Shown here: positions 1-11,610 of the stretch, in pieces
Numbering within the stretch: the stretch's first letter is position 1
How the letters are laid out: every line of letters begins with the position of its first letter
Program-made: the position numbers and the translations under genes
The notes under the pieces: model-generated
Told to the model about the DNA's origin: nothing
The model's database searches: none
What the model saw: the letters and a program-made list of their open reading frames with translations, nothing else
Assembly: GCA_030847615.1 (NCBI GenBank)
Contig: JAUMIR010000004.1
Coordinates: forward strand, 103,740,001 to 103,804,000
Direction: 5' to 3'
From: Gambelia wislizenii
Lineage: Eukaryota > Chordata > Lepidosauria > Squamata > Crotaphytidae
DNA: 64,000 nt

Positions 1-2410
1 GCAGGCCATAGTGAAGAAATGGAGAGGCAGAAAACAGATGATGGTGATGAATGATGATTTTTCTGCTACCACAGAAAGCACTGGCAAGAAAAGTTCTTTC
101 TTATGACCATTCTGCCCTCTCTGTTTGGAAAATATCCAAACCACTTATCTAGCCAACATGTAATCATAAGCTTTTCCCTCTCTGAAAAGCTTTCTGGCCA
201 ACATGTAATCACTGTGTCCTCAGTTTCAATGTCCACTAATGGAGCAGAGCAACAAAAGAACCAAAGGACCATACTGATGGATACAAGCAGATCAACATGT
301 TGGTAATGTTGTTAATATTGTCTATCACCAATCAATCAGTCAAGCAAATATATTGTTACCAGCCAATGACTATTACAGTGTAAGTCACAAGCACAATGTC
401 TATGAAAACAAAGGCATTGATCTCATATGAAAATGAAACAGCAACTTTTTCTTTTTGGCTACTGGGTGTGCTAGAAACATATTTCTGTCATAAAAAAAGG
501 CCCATTTCATGGGCAGATCCCTGTTTTGTGTCAGTTCTTTAAATCTCTGACTAAAACAACAATGATGAGTTATTGTCAAGAAGACCATGCCAAATGACTA
601 TCTGAGGGAGAGGGGGAGAATCCCAGAGATGCCTTATAAACAGATTCCTACTGTCAGGTTTTCCCAGAGCTCCAAAGCTGATGTGACACAGATGTTGTGA
701 ATGGTGTCAGACAATATTCAAAGTGATGTGCCTGGAAGGATGAGTTTTAATATACATTTAAATTGCCATCAGGCTACATGAGGCTGGGATTATACAGCTA
801 TGATGTTTTTTGGTAGAAAATGGGAAGGAAGATCCAGATAAAAGTTCATTCTAAGCATACAGATAAACAAAAATAGGAGGCTGTAAATACATATATTTTA
901 AAAGTCAGATTTGTAAAGTAAGAACAGAAGAACATCGAAAGACAAGCAATCTAGAAAGCTTAAAAATTGCAAAAGTGATTTCCAATAATCCACTCTCCAC
1001 TGGGTTATATTCTCAGCTGCCCTAAGAAATATGATCAACATTGATACTGAGAGAGGACTGAGATACATGTATTTGTAAGGTGTGGTACAGTGTTGTTCAT
1101 TCCAATGATTTCTTCTGAATAAGAGTGTTCACTAGAGATTAAGATAATATTTGTAAATTTTCAAATCTCAGACAAAAAAAGAACAAGGAGAATTCTGGAA
1201 AAGGAGGCACCTTCACAGTTCGGAACTTATTCTGCAGGAAGAATACACTGTTTCCCACAGAAAACAGCTCTTTTTGTGCAGAAAAGTTATTTGCTGATTC
1301 TGTACAAGTTGAGCTTCCATGATGATGATGACTGCTGATACAAGGTGCACACAGGCATATGCGTGTTCCATGTAATTTGTCAAAAAAGACACAATTGCAG
1401 GGATTTAAACCATAATCTTTCCCATAAATAATTAAAGCCCATTAGCTAATTGGAAGGATTGCAGCTGTTGCCAGAGTGGTTAATAAAACTAAATCCTTTG
1501 AACTAGTCGCTTTGAAGACAGCAAGTGTTTGAAGTCAAAGTTACAGGTAAGACCAGCTTGATGTTGTTGCAGGCAGACAAGACTATTTGGTTGTGCATAA
1601 GTTGAAGGGAGGGACAGAATGCGAATAATTTGTCCTGGCAAAGTGCTGATTATTGTACAATGGAGCTAGATATGGTTTCCCTGCTAATACTGTCCTCAAA
1701 GTGACAAAAATAAATACAGGTAAGGTGATGTCTTCCCCACCCCTCTCTGACAGAACACTTATGCCTTTGGTGATGGCAGAATGGAAAGAACCTTATGCCC
1801 CTCCCTGTTCCAACTATAGGTGGCACTATTTTCCTTTCATGGACCTGTCCTGCTCCCACTTACATTGTGACCTCTAAGATATGCTTACCAGGATAGGAAC
1901 ATCCCACTCTCTGAGATTTCATGGCTAAATCCTGAAACCTAGGGATGGTGTATGGTGATATCTCAGAGGGCACAGCCCGACGATGTCATGAAGCTTGATA
2001 CAGTAAGCACTAATGACAGTTGCATGGAGTATCCTGTTTTATATCTCAACATCTAACCCCTACATCTAACAACATCTACTCCTCAACATCTAACTAATGA
2101 GATGAAGAAAGATGGCAATGAGTTCTCAGTGAGAGTCTGCACCAGATGTCCCAAAGCAGCCTGTGGAATTAGATCAGCAGTACATAGCAGTTTTTTTTAA
2201 ATGCTTTTCTTTCAAGGCCACACTCTTGCCTTGAGATTTTTCCTTTTTTCATGTGGCCTGAAGAAGAAGGCCCAGGCCATAGGAACCAGAGGCCTGTCCC
2301 ACATCGTTTTCATTTGTACCAGGGTAGGTAAAGGAGTGGTGGTAAACACACATGGAAAATGGCAGAGAGGATGTTGGAAATCCTTAGCCTTCCTGAACAG
2401 TGGGAATTTA
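1..2410. other. Unique AT-rich stretch, no gene recognised
   Basis: Both strands carry only short open frames (under 100 codons) with no recognisable domain. I see no tRNA or clear repeat. One small item is a run at 1235-1300 that contains 'cagaaaa' motifs like those arrayed near 21.2 kb and 63.3 kb. Confidence 0.6.
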
Positions 2411-2988
2411 GGGCTTATCTAGATGATGAACATACTCCTCATAGAATTCAAGGAGAAAGCCTTTTGTCCCAACAAGATCCTGTGGTGATTTGCCTTATTC
2501 AGAAGGAGGAGAGGAGAAAACCTCAATTTACTGCACAGGAAAAACAATAATGTGAGGAAATACACATTAGTGCTCATTAGGACAACTGATTTGATTTGCT
2601 GCACATTCTCAGAGAGGGCAGAACTAGAGACTGGATTAGTCGGGCGTGTGCAGGGGACAGGCTTTCCAGCAAGACAGCATCCAGAAGCGCTCTGTTGGGT
2701 TGTTGTGTTAGTGATCATGCACTTTTTTCCTCTGCCAAGCCACCCAAATAATTTTTTAAAGGAGAAGGTTGCACTTGTGCACCTTTGCTTTAATGTTTAA
2801 AAAAACCTGTGCAGCAGCAGCATATAACATGCTAATTTACAGCTGCCATCTTGATTCACATGTGTGTGAACTTCAAATGCAGATAGCTCCTCAGCATATC
2901 GTTTTTGCTGAAAGACCATGGAGACAAAAGGATGCTGCTGCAAAAATGTGCAGGAATGAGCATTATATCCTCTCATCTAGATAAGCCC
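2411..2988. mobile_element. Non-autonomous TIR DNA transposon, family B, full-length copy
   Basis: The left end reads GGGCTTATCTAGATGATG and the right end, read on the minus strand, GGGCTTATCTAGATGAG. The flanks are TTA on the left and TTG on the right, compatible with a decayed 3-bp target duplication. The interior matches, in reverse orientation, the element at 57382-58329: shared blocks include 'acattctcagagagggc' and 'agctgccatcttgattcac'. There is no transposase frame. About 578 bp, close to the size of family A elements elsewhere in the window. A PIF/Harbinger-like origin is an inference from the 3-bp target site. Confidence 0.7.
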
Positions 2989-2995
2989 TTGGTGT

Positions 2996-3092
2996 CCCTT
3001 CAGATGTTGCTGAACTACAACTCACCACATGCTACAAACTTGGATATGCTGTGTAAGGCACCTGAAAGTTGCAGTCCAACTCTGAAAAGCTA
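2996..3092. repeat. Decayed short palindromic MITE fragment
   Basis: Holds 'ttgctgaactacaactcacc' and, further on, 'gttgcagtccaac'. This is the inverted 'gactacaactccca' signature of short reptilian MITEs seen several more times in the window. Boundaries are approximate. Confidence 0.4.
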
Positions 3093-3225
3093 TCCCAAAT
3101 TCTAAAGTAAAGGAAGTCTGCATTTATTTCTTCCTCACTGTTTTTGAGAGTTTCCTTGTAGTGTTTTTTGTAGAAGGGTAGCTTTTCCTATTACTATAAG
3201 TCTGTGTTTACTGAAGACATCCTTT

Positions 3226-3446
3226 GGGTGCATCTACACTGTAGAAATAATGCAGTTAGACACCATTTTAACTGCCATGGCTCCATCTATGGAATCCTTG
3301 TATTTGTAGGTCTGTGAGGCATCAGCACTCTTTGGCAGAGAACGTTAAAATCCTTGTAAAAGTACAAAACCCAGGATTCCATAGGATGGAGCTTAAGCAC
3401 GTAAAGTGGAATCAAACTGCATTATTTCTTCAGTGTAAATACACCC
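3226..3446. mobile_element. Palindromic MITE, family P
   Basis: The two halves are reverse complements over most of their length: GGGTGCATCTACACTG at the left, and GGGTGTATTTACACTG at the right on the minus strand, each followed by 'aagaaataatgcag' or 'tagaaataatgcag'. The centre keeps 'aaacccaggattccatag'. There is no coding capacity and no convincing target duplication. Further copies lie at 18499-18731, 61618-61840 and 61919-62250. I recall very similar sequences as abundant in Anolis-type genomes. Confidence 0.75.
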
Positions 3447-3925
3447 ATTGTGTTAGTTTCTGGTCATTTTTGTTTTCAGTTCTGATTTTTAACCATTTCA
3501 GAATGCTATGCCATTTCTATTGCAGCACTAAGGGTTAAATCTCTTTATGTTTATAGTGTCTCTAAGAGTCCTTTTCAGGATGTCTATCTATTTTGTCTCT
3601 GATGTGTCCTTCCTTTTTGTCTCCAGACTTTTTGGCTTTTCTTTCTCATACTATTGGTGAAAGAACTAAACTGTACCTCTCCAATTGCCATTGTGGGGCT
3701 TTGTCACTGGGTAAGAAATATTTGTTTCCAGTCTGGCCATTTTGAAAGTCTGTTGGAGGTTATGCTTTCTGGAACTTAAAACTGTTCCACTGCATGCAAT
3801 CTTTGAAAGGTTTAATGCTAAACTTCTGATTCCATGTCAGGTTGTTTCAGAGACAGAGCTAAAAACTAAAATAGATGCCTCACACAAAAACTGCTTTAGT
3901 CTACAAGAGCAGCCTATCTGACTAC
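3447..3925. other. Unique stretch, nothing recognised
   Basis: AT-rich sequence without a supported open frame or repeat. Confidence 0.5.
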
Positions 3926-4129
3926 CTCAGACTGAACACAAGGGGGCTTGCCACCTTGTCTGGTGGGCCTTTTGCAGCCTGGCCAGTACCCTGTGTCCCG
4001 GTGGCAGCCCCCACAGCTGCATGGCCTCCAGCATGGGGCCACCATGTTCCTCTCCCTCTTCCCAGCCTGCACTGCAGGCTGGGAAGAGAGTGCAAAATAG
4101 GCAGCGAATCTGGGTAGGCCTCCCTTGCC

Positions 4130-4250
4130 CTGATTGGCTGTTTTGGTGGATGAGGTGGGACTTCCAGCCACGTGGCCGGATGATGTGGTCACTGTGTCAG
4201 GGTGCTAGTATATATGCCGGCCCCTGAGGTCAGAGACCGCAGTTGGCTCC
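4130..4250 (+). promoter_or_regulatory. Promoter-like unit of the family E element
   Basis: An inverted CCAAT box 'attggct' lies at about 4133, TATA-like 'tatatatg' near 4209, and CAGTTGGCTC starts at 4240. In the related element at 32.6 kb, TATA-like 'tatttat' starts at 32834 and CAGTTGGCTC at 32865. The spacing is 31 bp in both, as expected for a TATA box and start site. Promoter activity itself is an inference. Confidence 0.45.
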
Positions 4251-4576
4251 AAGTTGCTGAAGAGGATGCATCATATCCAGCCTGGAGAAGAGGCTGAAGA
4301 TCAGGCCTCATGGCGCACTGGGTGGCGGCAACCATAGGAGGCTGGGAGCAGGTGGGGGTGAAGCAGCAGCAATCCCCAGTAGCGGAACTCAATGGCGGCA
4401 CTTGGCGGCAGCACCCCAGTGCTGTCCCTGGCCTCTGGGCATCCGACATGCCCAGTGCACTGCATATCCAGTGCTCCAAGTGTGACCAATGCAGAAAGGG
4501 GGCGACCTTGAGGCTTTGGAGTCTGGTTGACTCATCGCCATGCCTGGTGGCTGTAATGTGCAGGTTCTTGGAAGTG

Positions 4577-4835
4577 TGCATCATCCGGCCGGGGCCCCTG
4601 TTCTGGCACAGGGATGGAACACTGTTGACCAGATTTCAGTTTGTCAGTGTGCTGAAAGCAGCATTGAGGCAGTTGGGTTTGCCAGCCAAGGCACTCATTC
4701 TGGACAGGAGCAGCAACCATGGTGGCACAAGGGAGCCTGATAGCAGAGACCATCAAGAGGATTGGAAGGTGGCACTCTGGGGCCTTTGCATCATATATCA
4801 GGCCAGACTTGGTAATATCTGTGCAGTCCGTATGA
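4577..4835 (+). pseudogene. Tyrosine recombinase/integrase C-terminal fragment, frameshifted
   Basis: Two consecutive frames give the C-terminal half of a retroelement-type tyrosine recombinase. The first (to about 4690) reads GPLFWHRDGTLLTRFQFVSV, the usual lead-in to the catalytic core. After a frame break at about 4690-4706, the second frame (4707-4835) reads GAATMVAQ, then ETIKRIGRWHSGAFASYIRP, and ends at a TGA. The tyrosine in SYIRP (codon 4794-4796) fits the catalytic nucleophile. The break falls in the H-x-x-R box: 'cattctggaca' has lost a base, and the expected arginine codon reads TGG, consistent with CpG decay. It is therefore a dead gene. The upstream part of the 177-codon open frame (from 4310) is not recognisable to me. 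Confidence 0.75.
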
Positions 4836-5390
4836 GGAGCTAGAGGGCAGGGCTGCCTGTTGATGGCTGCGGGGTGGTTGGCAGAAGGCAGATCCCATGG
4901 AGAGCTGCTTTTTTTGTGGCGGATGACATGGGCCCTGATTCGGGTAAGTGGGGTAAGTGGGTCTCCGCCAAGTTCAAGTTTAAGTTCAAGTTCACTGAGA
5001 CCCCGTCTCCCCTTTTTAACAATTTTGTTTGCAGAGGAGGGGAGAGTGTGAAGCGGATGGCTTGGCCAGGATTCTCCCCTCTAGAACTGGGTTGGTGGCA
5101 ACTGACAACTGCCCATTGGCCAACACAGGGCTGGGCAATGAAGGGATCTGGACCCATGCAATTGGTGCCAACCATCTACAGCCAGTAGCAAGTTGTGGCC
5201 CTTTTATTGCCAGTATTCAACATACTAATCTGTACCTAATCTCTTTATGTTTATCATATGTACTTAATACATTTTGTGAAGATATCTTGGTATCGTGTAT
5301 TCTTTATTATGGGAGGGAATGGGAGCATCCAGGCTGGGTCCGCCATAGCAGAACAGGCATTTTGAGTGAAACTTTCATAGGAATTTAATA

Positions 5391-6370
5391 AATTGTTCCC
5401 ACCAGCGGCCAGTCAAATACTTCTTGGAAAGCCATAGTAAGGCATGCCAGAAACAGCTCTCACTGTTTGTAACCTCCTCCCAGCAATGGGAATTCAGATA
5501 CTGCTTTTAAACATGCATGGTCATTGCACATTTGTAGATCTGTTCCCAGTGAATTTTCCTAATCCTGTGTTAAAGCCGTCTAATCACATGGCTATCACTA
5601 CAAGTTCCCTTAACTAATTTTACTCATCTCTACTTGCTAATTGTCCTGATCATTTCTATATTCTACACAGTTTCTAAAATCTAATGTATCACCCTTACAT
5701 TTAACACATATTTTTTGTACATTGGCATATCTAGATACTTATCTTGGAAGGGGGAAATGTTAGCCTGTCTTCCAAAATTGTTCTAAAGGGTGAAATAAAG
5801 ATCTTCTCAGACAACTTCCGTAAGTGAAAAATAGCTCAGCTGCCTTCAATGCTAGCCGCAACAGTCACGGATGACACCAAGAGAGAAACGGCATTGTCCA
5901 AAATGGACCCCTTGCCACACAGCAGCCTCGTTACTGCTCCAGAGGCTGCTTGCGTGGTAAGAGGCATCTGAAAAAGTCCCGAATGTCATGCATATATATT
6001 CCCAGGACTGGCCCAAGACATCCCATTCCCCACAACAAAGAACAAAATGGTGGCCTCTCCTCATCCCACATACAGAAGCTCAGTGGGCTTCCTTGAAACA
6101 AATGTCAACACTTTGTGATGATAATATTCATTACCAAGTATGAGACAGCAGGCTAGTTTAGGGGGCCTAGGACAAGTTACGTGGCATATGGTGTTCTGTG
6201 TCCAACAGAGGTAAAAAAAACATTCCAGGATGTTGAGGAGGAACAGCCAAGAGATTACCACTGCTGCCTGAGGTTAATGGTAGATCTGGTTCTGCACATT
6301 CCCCAGAGAGTTACACACTACCTTTCCAACAGGTACCTGCCTCTGTCTTGTTGCAAACCATCACTATTGT
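5391..6370. other. Unique stretch with one MITE half
   Basis: Apart from the family G half at 5840-5980, I see no gene or repeat. Confidence 0.5.
5840..5980. mobile_element. Half of a palindromic MITE, family G
   Basis: The right end 'gcatctgaaaaagtccc' and the interior 'cacacagcagcctcgttac' correspond to the right arm of the palindrome at 57395-57726 ('gcgcagcagcctcgcaac', ending 'aaaaaagtcc'). The matching left arm is absent, so this is a one-armed remnant. Confidence 0.5.
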
Positions 6371-6998
6371 AACAATAAAAAATAATAATAATAAAACTTA
6401 TTTATATCCCGCCCCTCTGCGTGCAATCGGGGTGGCTTACAACAATAAAATAGTACACAGTATAAAACAACTCAAAATCCCTTCCCCCCCTTAAAACATT
6501 ATTAAATTAATACAAATTAAAATCAGTATATAATACAATTTATTAAAAACCCTTTCGAACGAGCAGCATCAGTTTGGAGGTCCAGAAGTAACCTCCAGAG
6601 GGGGTTCCTGAGGCCGGGGTTAGCTATTCCAGAAAAGCCTGCCTGAAGAGAACCGTCTTGACAGCCTTTTTAAAGCTGTCTAATGATGTCAATAGATGGA
6701 TCTCATCCGGCAGGCCGTTCCACAATTTGGGGGCGACAGCCGAGAAAGCTCTCTGGGAGGTGGTCGCCAGCCTAGGTCTTTGTGGCTGCAACAAATTCCT
6801 CCCAGAGGACCGGAGAGCACGGGGAGGATTATAAGGGAGAAGGCAGTCCCTGAGATAGCTTGGGCCCAAGCTATTTAGGGCTTTAAAGATGATAACCAAC
6901 ACCTTGTACTGGGCCCAGAAGCTGATAGGCAGCCAGTGGAGGGACCTCAGAACCTGTGTAACAGTTGCAGCTCTTGGACACAACCTAGCAAAAGTCAA
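6371..6998 (-). mobile_element. L2-like (CR1 superfamily) LINE 3' end with readable ORF tail
   Basis: Read on the minus strand, it ends in a (TTA)n tail next to a 'ggcgggatataaataag' block, the typical 3' terminus of reptilian L2/CR1-type LINEs. Upstream of that, the frame at 6624-6998 is open for about 124 codons and reads VTQVLRSLHWLPISFWAQYK, then PSYLRDCLLPYNPPRALRSS, then RAFSAVAPKLWNGLP. This is the conserved region downstream of the reverse transcriptase in L2-type ORF2 proteins. The copy is 5'-truncated near 6998. The preserved frame suggests a fairly young copy. Confidence 0.8.
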
Positions 6999-8182
6999 AC
7001 CTATTTAAATCCTTAATATATGCTTACTCTAAGTACATATTTTCTTTGAATTTGGTTGTCTTAAAATACAATAAATAGAAGAGTACTCCTCCCTCCAAAA
7101 GTTAGATTGAAATATGTTAAACTTTATAGGTCAGGTGACTCAGAGAGAAAGGCTTTATCTGAATTTGGAAAATAATATTTTACATCCTGACTCTGAGGCT
7201 ACATTGCGGCCAAGCTGGCTCGCATCTGCACAGAGCAAAGATCAACAAAACATCTTACACATTTTGGGCAGCAGAATACCACAGGAAAATTACCGCCCCC
7301 CAAAAAATCTGAGTGCTTAAGACTCATCAATATAGTCATCAGCAAAAATGTGCACACATTTATAATGTGCATACAGAGAAAAATAATTTTTTTGCTAAAA
7401 CATTATACACATATTTTATAGATATCTTGTATGCAGAGTTTTTGAGGCATCACAAATAGGCTAGACAAGATAATGTGTGTTCCGTAAAGTATTCAGATTC
7501 ATCATAACGATGTGCATGGTATAAAAACCTGACAGACGTGCATTTACTATTATTAATATTTCATTCAGAACAGATTGCCTTAGCTCAGTGTTCTGTACCC
7601 AGCAGGCTCTTGTGCTAATGGTTTTTCTCATTGTTTTGAAAGGGTCAGGAAACTAGTACACCTATCTTTGAATATAAACCCCCTTTTGGGGCAAAGTGCA
7701 AGAATAACCCCTTCTGTCCCTGGCAGAATGACGTGGTGGGCAAACCCCCTTCACCTCTTCATCTCAGTTTCAACCAGGCTAGCCAAAAAATATCCCCCTT
7801 CCCCAATTGTAAATAACTTGTATTTATTTCTAAGCCCATTCAGTAACCTCATTATGTCCCAGTCACATTTTCAGATGCATGATAGACTTCCCCATCACTT
7901 TTCCTGAAGCTTACTTGGGACTGTTGTGATGAGGACTGAGAAATCCTGGATAGCTCTGGGCTGAGATCCTGCATCAGCAGATGTACATGCATCACATAGT
8001 AGCTACATGTATCATGTAACTATCTTTCCTGATGCTGTCCCGCAAAAAAATCACTTGTAAACACAGCAGTCTTCCTCCCATATGACAATTTTCATGTTGT
8101 TGGAAAGTGGGAGAAATGAGCTAGAACATGTCCAGCTATTCTCCTGTAGCTGGGCTTCTTGTGACAAGTGTCTGCAGAGATC
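6999..8182. other. Unique stretch, nothing recognised
   Basis: AT-rich. Only short open frames without recognisable domains. Confidence 0.5.
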
Positions 8183-8185
8183 TTA

Positions 8186-9161
8186 GGGGTCGTTTACATG
8201 GCAAAATAAATCCTCAAAGAATGCGACAAGAAGCCTAATAGTTCCCACGCATTTCGAAGCAACAGCACCCTTTTCAGAAGGAGGGGGTGCAAAAAACCCA
8301 TAAGTTGCGCAGTATCAGCTTTCGCTAGTTTTCCGCACTTTTTTGATTAAGTTTGTGAAAATGCACATAATTTATCATGGGAACTAACGATCGTGTAAAC
8401 TGGCATCTGCCTTTTCAAATTACTGTGAGCAGAGCTGAATCCTGATTGGTTGGAGTGACCATTCTGCTTTATCCGAATAGACTGAGGGGTTGGAGAGAAG
8501 AAATTCACCCTCCTTCTGCTTGCAACCCACTTTGGAAAACCGAGCCCTTCCTGTCTGTCTTTCGGGGGGGTGGGGGTGGGAAGATGCTTCGCTGCTTCGC
8601 TGGTGTGTGTGTGTGTGTGTGTGTGCGTGCTGGGAAACAGCCGATCGCATGTTCGTTCTTTTGTTTGTTTGTCCTTCCATTCACTTGCCTTTATTCAAGG
8701 CTTCGGAGGGAGGGAGAACAAATGAGGCAAGCCCTAGTTCTGTGGTGTGTGTTTGTGTGTGCATGCATGAAAGGAATCGAAGATCGCTCCACCATGCTTT
8801 TGCTTGTTCGTGCTTTCATTGACTCCTTTCTTTATAGAAGCCTTTCGGGGCTGGGGAAGACAGGGGAGTTTGACAGATCGCTCTTTCGATCCCTTGTTTG
8901 TTTGTCTTTTTTCTTTCCTATCATTATTTATGGTCTCCATAACCCCCTCCTTGCTCCCTCCCTGCCTCCTGCCTTGCTTTAATCATCTGGAGGTGATTCC
9001 CACCCCCCACCTTTGCCTGTGTGAATTAAGCAAAACAGAAAGTTGCTGGATCTGGCTTCATCATCCGAAAATGCCAGGCATCGTGTGATTTATGCACTCC
9101 TGATGCGAAAGAACGGTAATCCGGAATCTGGCGAACTTTTTCCTGTCGTGGAACCGGCCCC
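8186..9161. mobile_element. Large non-autonomous TIR element with TTA target duplication (PIF/Harbinger-like)
   Basis: The left end is GGGGTCGTTTACATGGCA and the right end on the minus strand is GGGGCCGGTTCCACGACA. Both sides are flanked by a perfect TTA (8183-8185 and 9162-9164). A 3-bp TTA duplication is characteristic of PIF/Harbinger elements. The interior has a (TG)n tract at about 8603-8624, but no transposase is seen. Chance frames of up to 178 codons cross it and are low-complexity. A related copy lies at 29328-30188, sharing 'agcagagctgaatcctgattgg'-type sequence, the 'agttcccac' block and the 'tccggaatt/c' end. Confidence 0.75.
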
Positions 9162-9164
9162 TTA

Positions 9165-10639
9165 GAGTGTCCTTGGAAGCAATCTGCATATGATGTCCTT
9201 GTAGCATATCTAGCCACAGAAAAATAGCTGGATGCGTCTCCGCATCCTCCCTCTCTCCAACAACATAGAAACTGCTGTATTAGAGGACCTCTGTTGAGTT
9301 TTTTGGGGAGGTATTTTGGTTGTTGCATGATCAGAACAGAGTTCTGGCCTATACAACAACCAAAAAGTGAGTTACAATGGCATAGATCCAAATTACGCTT
9401 TCCTAATTCACTACCAGGATACCAGCCTTGGCCAGCCTTGGGAGGTTGTTGCATCAGGGTTCTGGGGCTTATCTCACCATAAGCCACCATGGGCCCCCAT
9501 GCCGGGAGAAAGGAACAAGGATAGTGAAGGGCAACACCCACTTCCTATGGCCTGAAGTTAGAGAGAGACTAGAGCTGGGAAGTACTGTAAAACCTGGACT
9601 ACAATAAAATCTGAAGGCAAATTAGAAAGCAGATTTTGTTTGCTATTGTTAATCATGTGGATGAGAAGTTTGTGGCCTTCCAGATCTTATTGGACTGCAA
9701 TGCTCATCATCCCTTTTTCACCATCTGGGTTGCAGTGGGAACTGAGCATTAACCCATGTGGCTCACTTATCATTATTAAAATATCTTTAGCTGCTTTATC
9801 ATATACAGAATTCATACCCTAACAAGCAATCAGAATATTGACTGCTGTAATACACAGTCCATATGAGAATGGATAATAACAGAATAGTAGAAGAAAGCAG
9901 GGAAATGGAAGGCTGGGAGGGATGAAAGAGAACAATGCATTTTCTCCACGCAGTGGTATGATATAGCTAAGGGGATGGGCTTAAGCAGCAGTTTTCAATG
10001 CCAGAAAAAGATTGCCCAGGGTTTTTTTTAAAAAAAAACAGTCATTAAACAGAGGAAGTAGATGTGTTGCCATTATGTTTTTAGTAACAGTTGGGACCTT
10101 GTTGAGCAGTGCTTCTAAAACAGCATGTTGAGAAGGATTTTTCTTTTCAAAAAGGTTTTTCTTCTGTAAATTCCCCCTGCCAAAAAAAAGGGGGGGAAAA
10201 GTATGTTTGCTCTTCTCATAATCACTTCAAAGCAATCCCCAATCTTGCAATAAAGTAAATTCAAAGCAATTAGAGAGCAGATCTGTGCAGAAAGACCAAA
10301 CTGTATTTACGTAGAGTATGTTTTCCTTCCTGTAAATTGGTTCTGCATGCATTTTCCTTGAAAGGCAGGATGTGTAGGGGGAGTTTCTTTCAAAGAAGTA
10401 AATTTGCTATGACAAAGAGATATGCTGTATCTCTGGAGTGAGATATTATATTGCTGTTTGCCAGCAAACCAATTCTGCATTGCCCTGGTAAACTCTTATA
10501 AATTGTAGCAAACAATAACAGAGATGGGATATACACATACAAAGAGTGAGGAGGGAGGGAAGGAGAGAGGGAAGGTGGGTCATCTGCAGTGTGCTCTGAT
10601 AATAACAGGCCCTGCGCTACAAAATACTGTTTCTTTGCC
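9165..10639. other. Mostly unique stretch with one MITE fragment
   Basis: At about 9670-9765, 'ttattggactgcaatgctca' is a decayed piece of the 'gactacaactccca' MITE group. The ORF at 9026-9541 on the minus strand has no domain I recognise. Otherwise nothing. Confidence 0.45.
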
Positions 10640-10975
10640 ACTTATTTATTTATTTTGAAAATCTCTTTACATTTTCTGCTCTGCCTCCCTCGTGGCCTCA
10701 TTTTTTTTCCTAGCTTGCCGAATGACATTTACATGGAAGCCCATGAAATGTAAAACTGTTTCCTGCCTTGCCCCCACAATGCTTGTAGCTACAAGAGCAA
10801 CAGAGCTATACCAACCCGAGCTGCAGCTTAATTTCATTGTGATGCAAATAAATGTAACAATTAAGAATATAATTTTAGACAATGTCAGCAGCCTAATTAC
10901 TTGTGTGGCTCGCCGCCAATTAAGCAGTAGGTGAACTGGCTCACATAATTGGGTGCGAAGGTTTGATGCAAGGTG
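10640..10975. promoter_or_regulatory. Candidate conserved non-coding element
   Basis: Non-repetitive and not coding. It carries a perfect octamer ATGCAAAT (at about 10842), several AATTA/TAATT homeodomain-type cores (for example 'caattaag', 'cctaattacttg', 'gccaattaagcag') and the CpG-containing 'gtggctcgccgccaattaag' in an otherwise AT-rich context. This mixture resembles vertebrate developmental enhancers. It is an inference from composition only, since conservation cannot be checked here. Confidence 0.3.
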
Positions 10976-11505
10976 GTTCATGCTCTGGAGTCTGTCAACA
11001 TTTTGCTGAACTCTGCACCAGTTGTGCTGACTGTCCCAGGTGTGACTGTCAAAACAGAGCCAGTCCCAGGCTCACACTGATAGTAACCAAACCTGCTCTG
11101 TGCTGCAAGGGGCCAATCCACCATGGTAGAACTGCTGGTGGATGGGATCCATGAAAATTCTGTACAAAGGAGATGAAACTGTTGCCAGTTCAGGATCATG
11201 ATTATTACTATCAGCAGCAGCATCTTTCTCCTCCACTTCCTCCTTACTCTCATGACTCTCATGTTCCCTCTTCATGGAATAGTAAATGTTCAGGGATTTT
11301 TCAAAGAGTCTACATCATTAAACCAAAAGCTCCTTCTTGGAGAGTATTGTTTTGTAGCACCACTTCACATATTACTCATTTACGCTACGGAAAAGGAACT
11401 TCCACAGAAAGAGAGGGGGGAAGCTAAGCCTGTGCAACATTGCCAAGGCGTTTTTCTCCCGGAATGCTCTGATCAATTATGAAATTATCACATGTACATG
11501 GTGCT

Positions 11506-11610
11506 CAGAAAAACTACCTTTTTGGACTGAAGCTCCCAGCATCTCCCAGCCAGCATGGTCAGTGGCCACACTGGTTGAGAGACCAGGAGAGCTGTAATCC
11601 AAAAAGATAA
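11506..11610. mobile_element. Short palindromic MITE
   Basis: 'actacctttttggactgaag' at the left pairs with 'gctgtaatccaaaaagataa' at the right. The centre is 'ctcccagcatctcccagcca'. About 105 bp, non-coding; a typical reptilian foldback MITE (hAT-like by memory of similar sequences). Confidence 0.55.

Larger units (their letters stand above)
3926..5390 (+). mobile_element. Decayed tyrosine-recombinase retroelement (family E), DIRS/Ngaro-like
   Basis: A GC-rich block contrasting with its AT-rich surroundings. It has a promoter-like 5' part (CCAAT-type 'attggct', TATA-like 'tatatatg', then CAGTTGGCTC), a broken tyrosine-recombinase C-terminus at 4577-4835, and a 3' part starting AGTTGTGGCC at 5191. 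The element at 32591-33515 shares the 5' and 3' parts in the same order but lacks the recombinase. Around 4973-4997 sits a small 'ttcaag' repeat, and 'tttgtttgcagagg' at about 5025 resembles a 3' splice site. Ends are approximate. DIRS/Ngaro assignment comes from the recombinase signature; a Crypton is the main alternative. Confidence 0.55.

Noticed and set aside
8446..8982. 178-codon plus-strand frame
   Set aside because: Lies inside a TIR element and runs through a (TG)n microsatellite (Cys-Val repeats); the related element at 29 kb does not keep the frame.
9026..9541. 171-codon minus-strand frame
   Set aside because: Partly inside the end of the 8.2-kb TIR element; composition is not protein-like and I recognise no motif.
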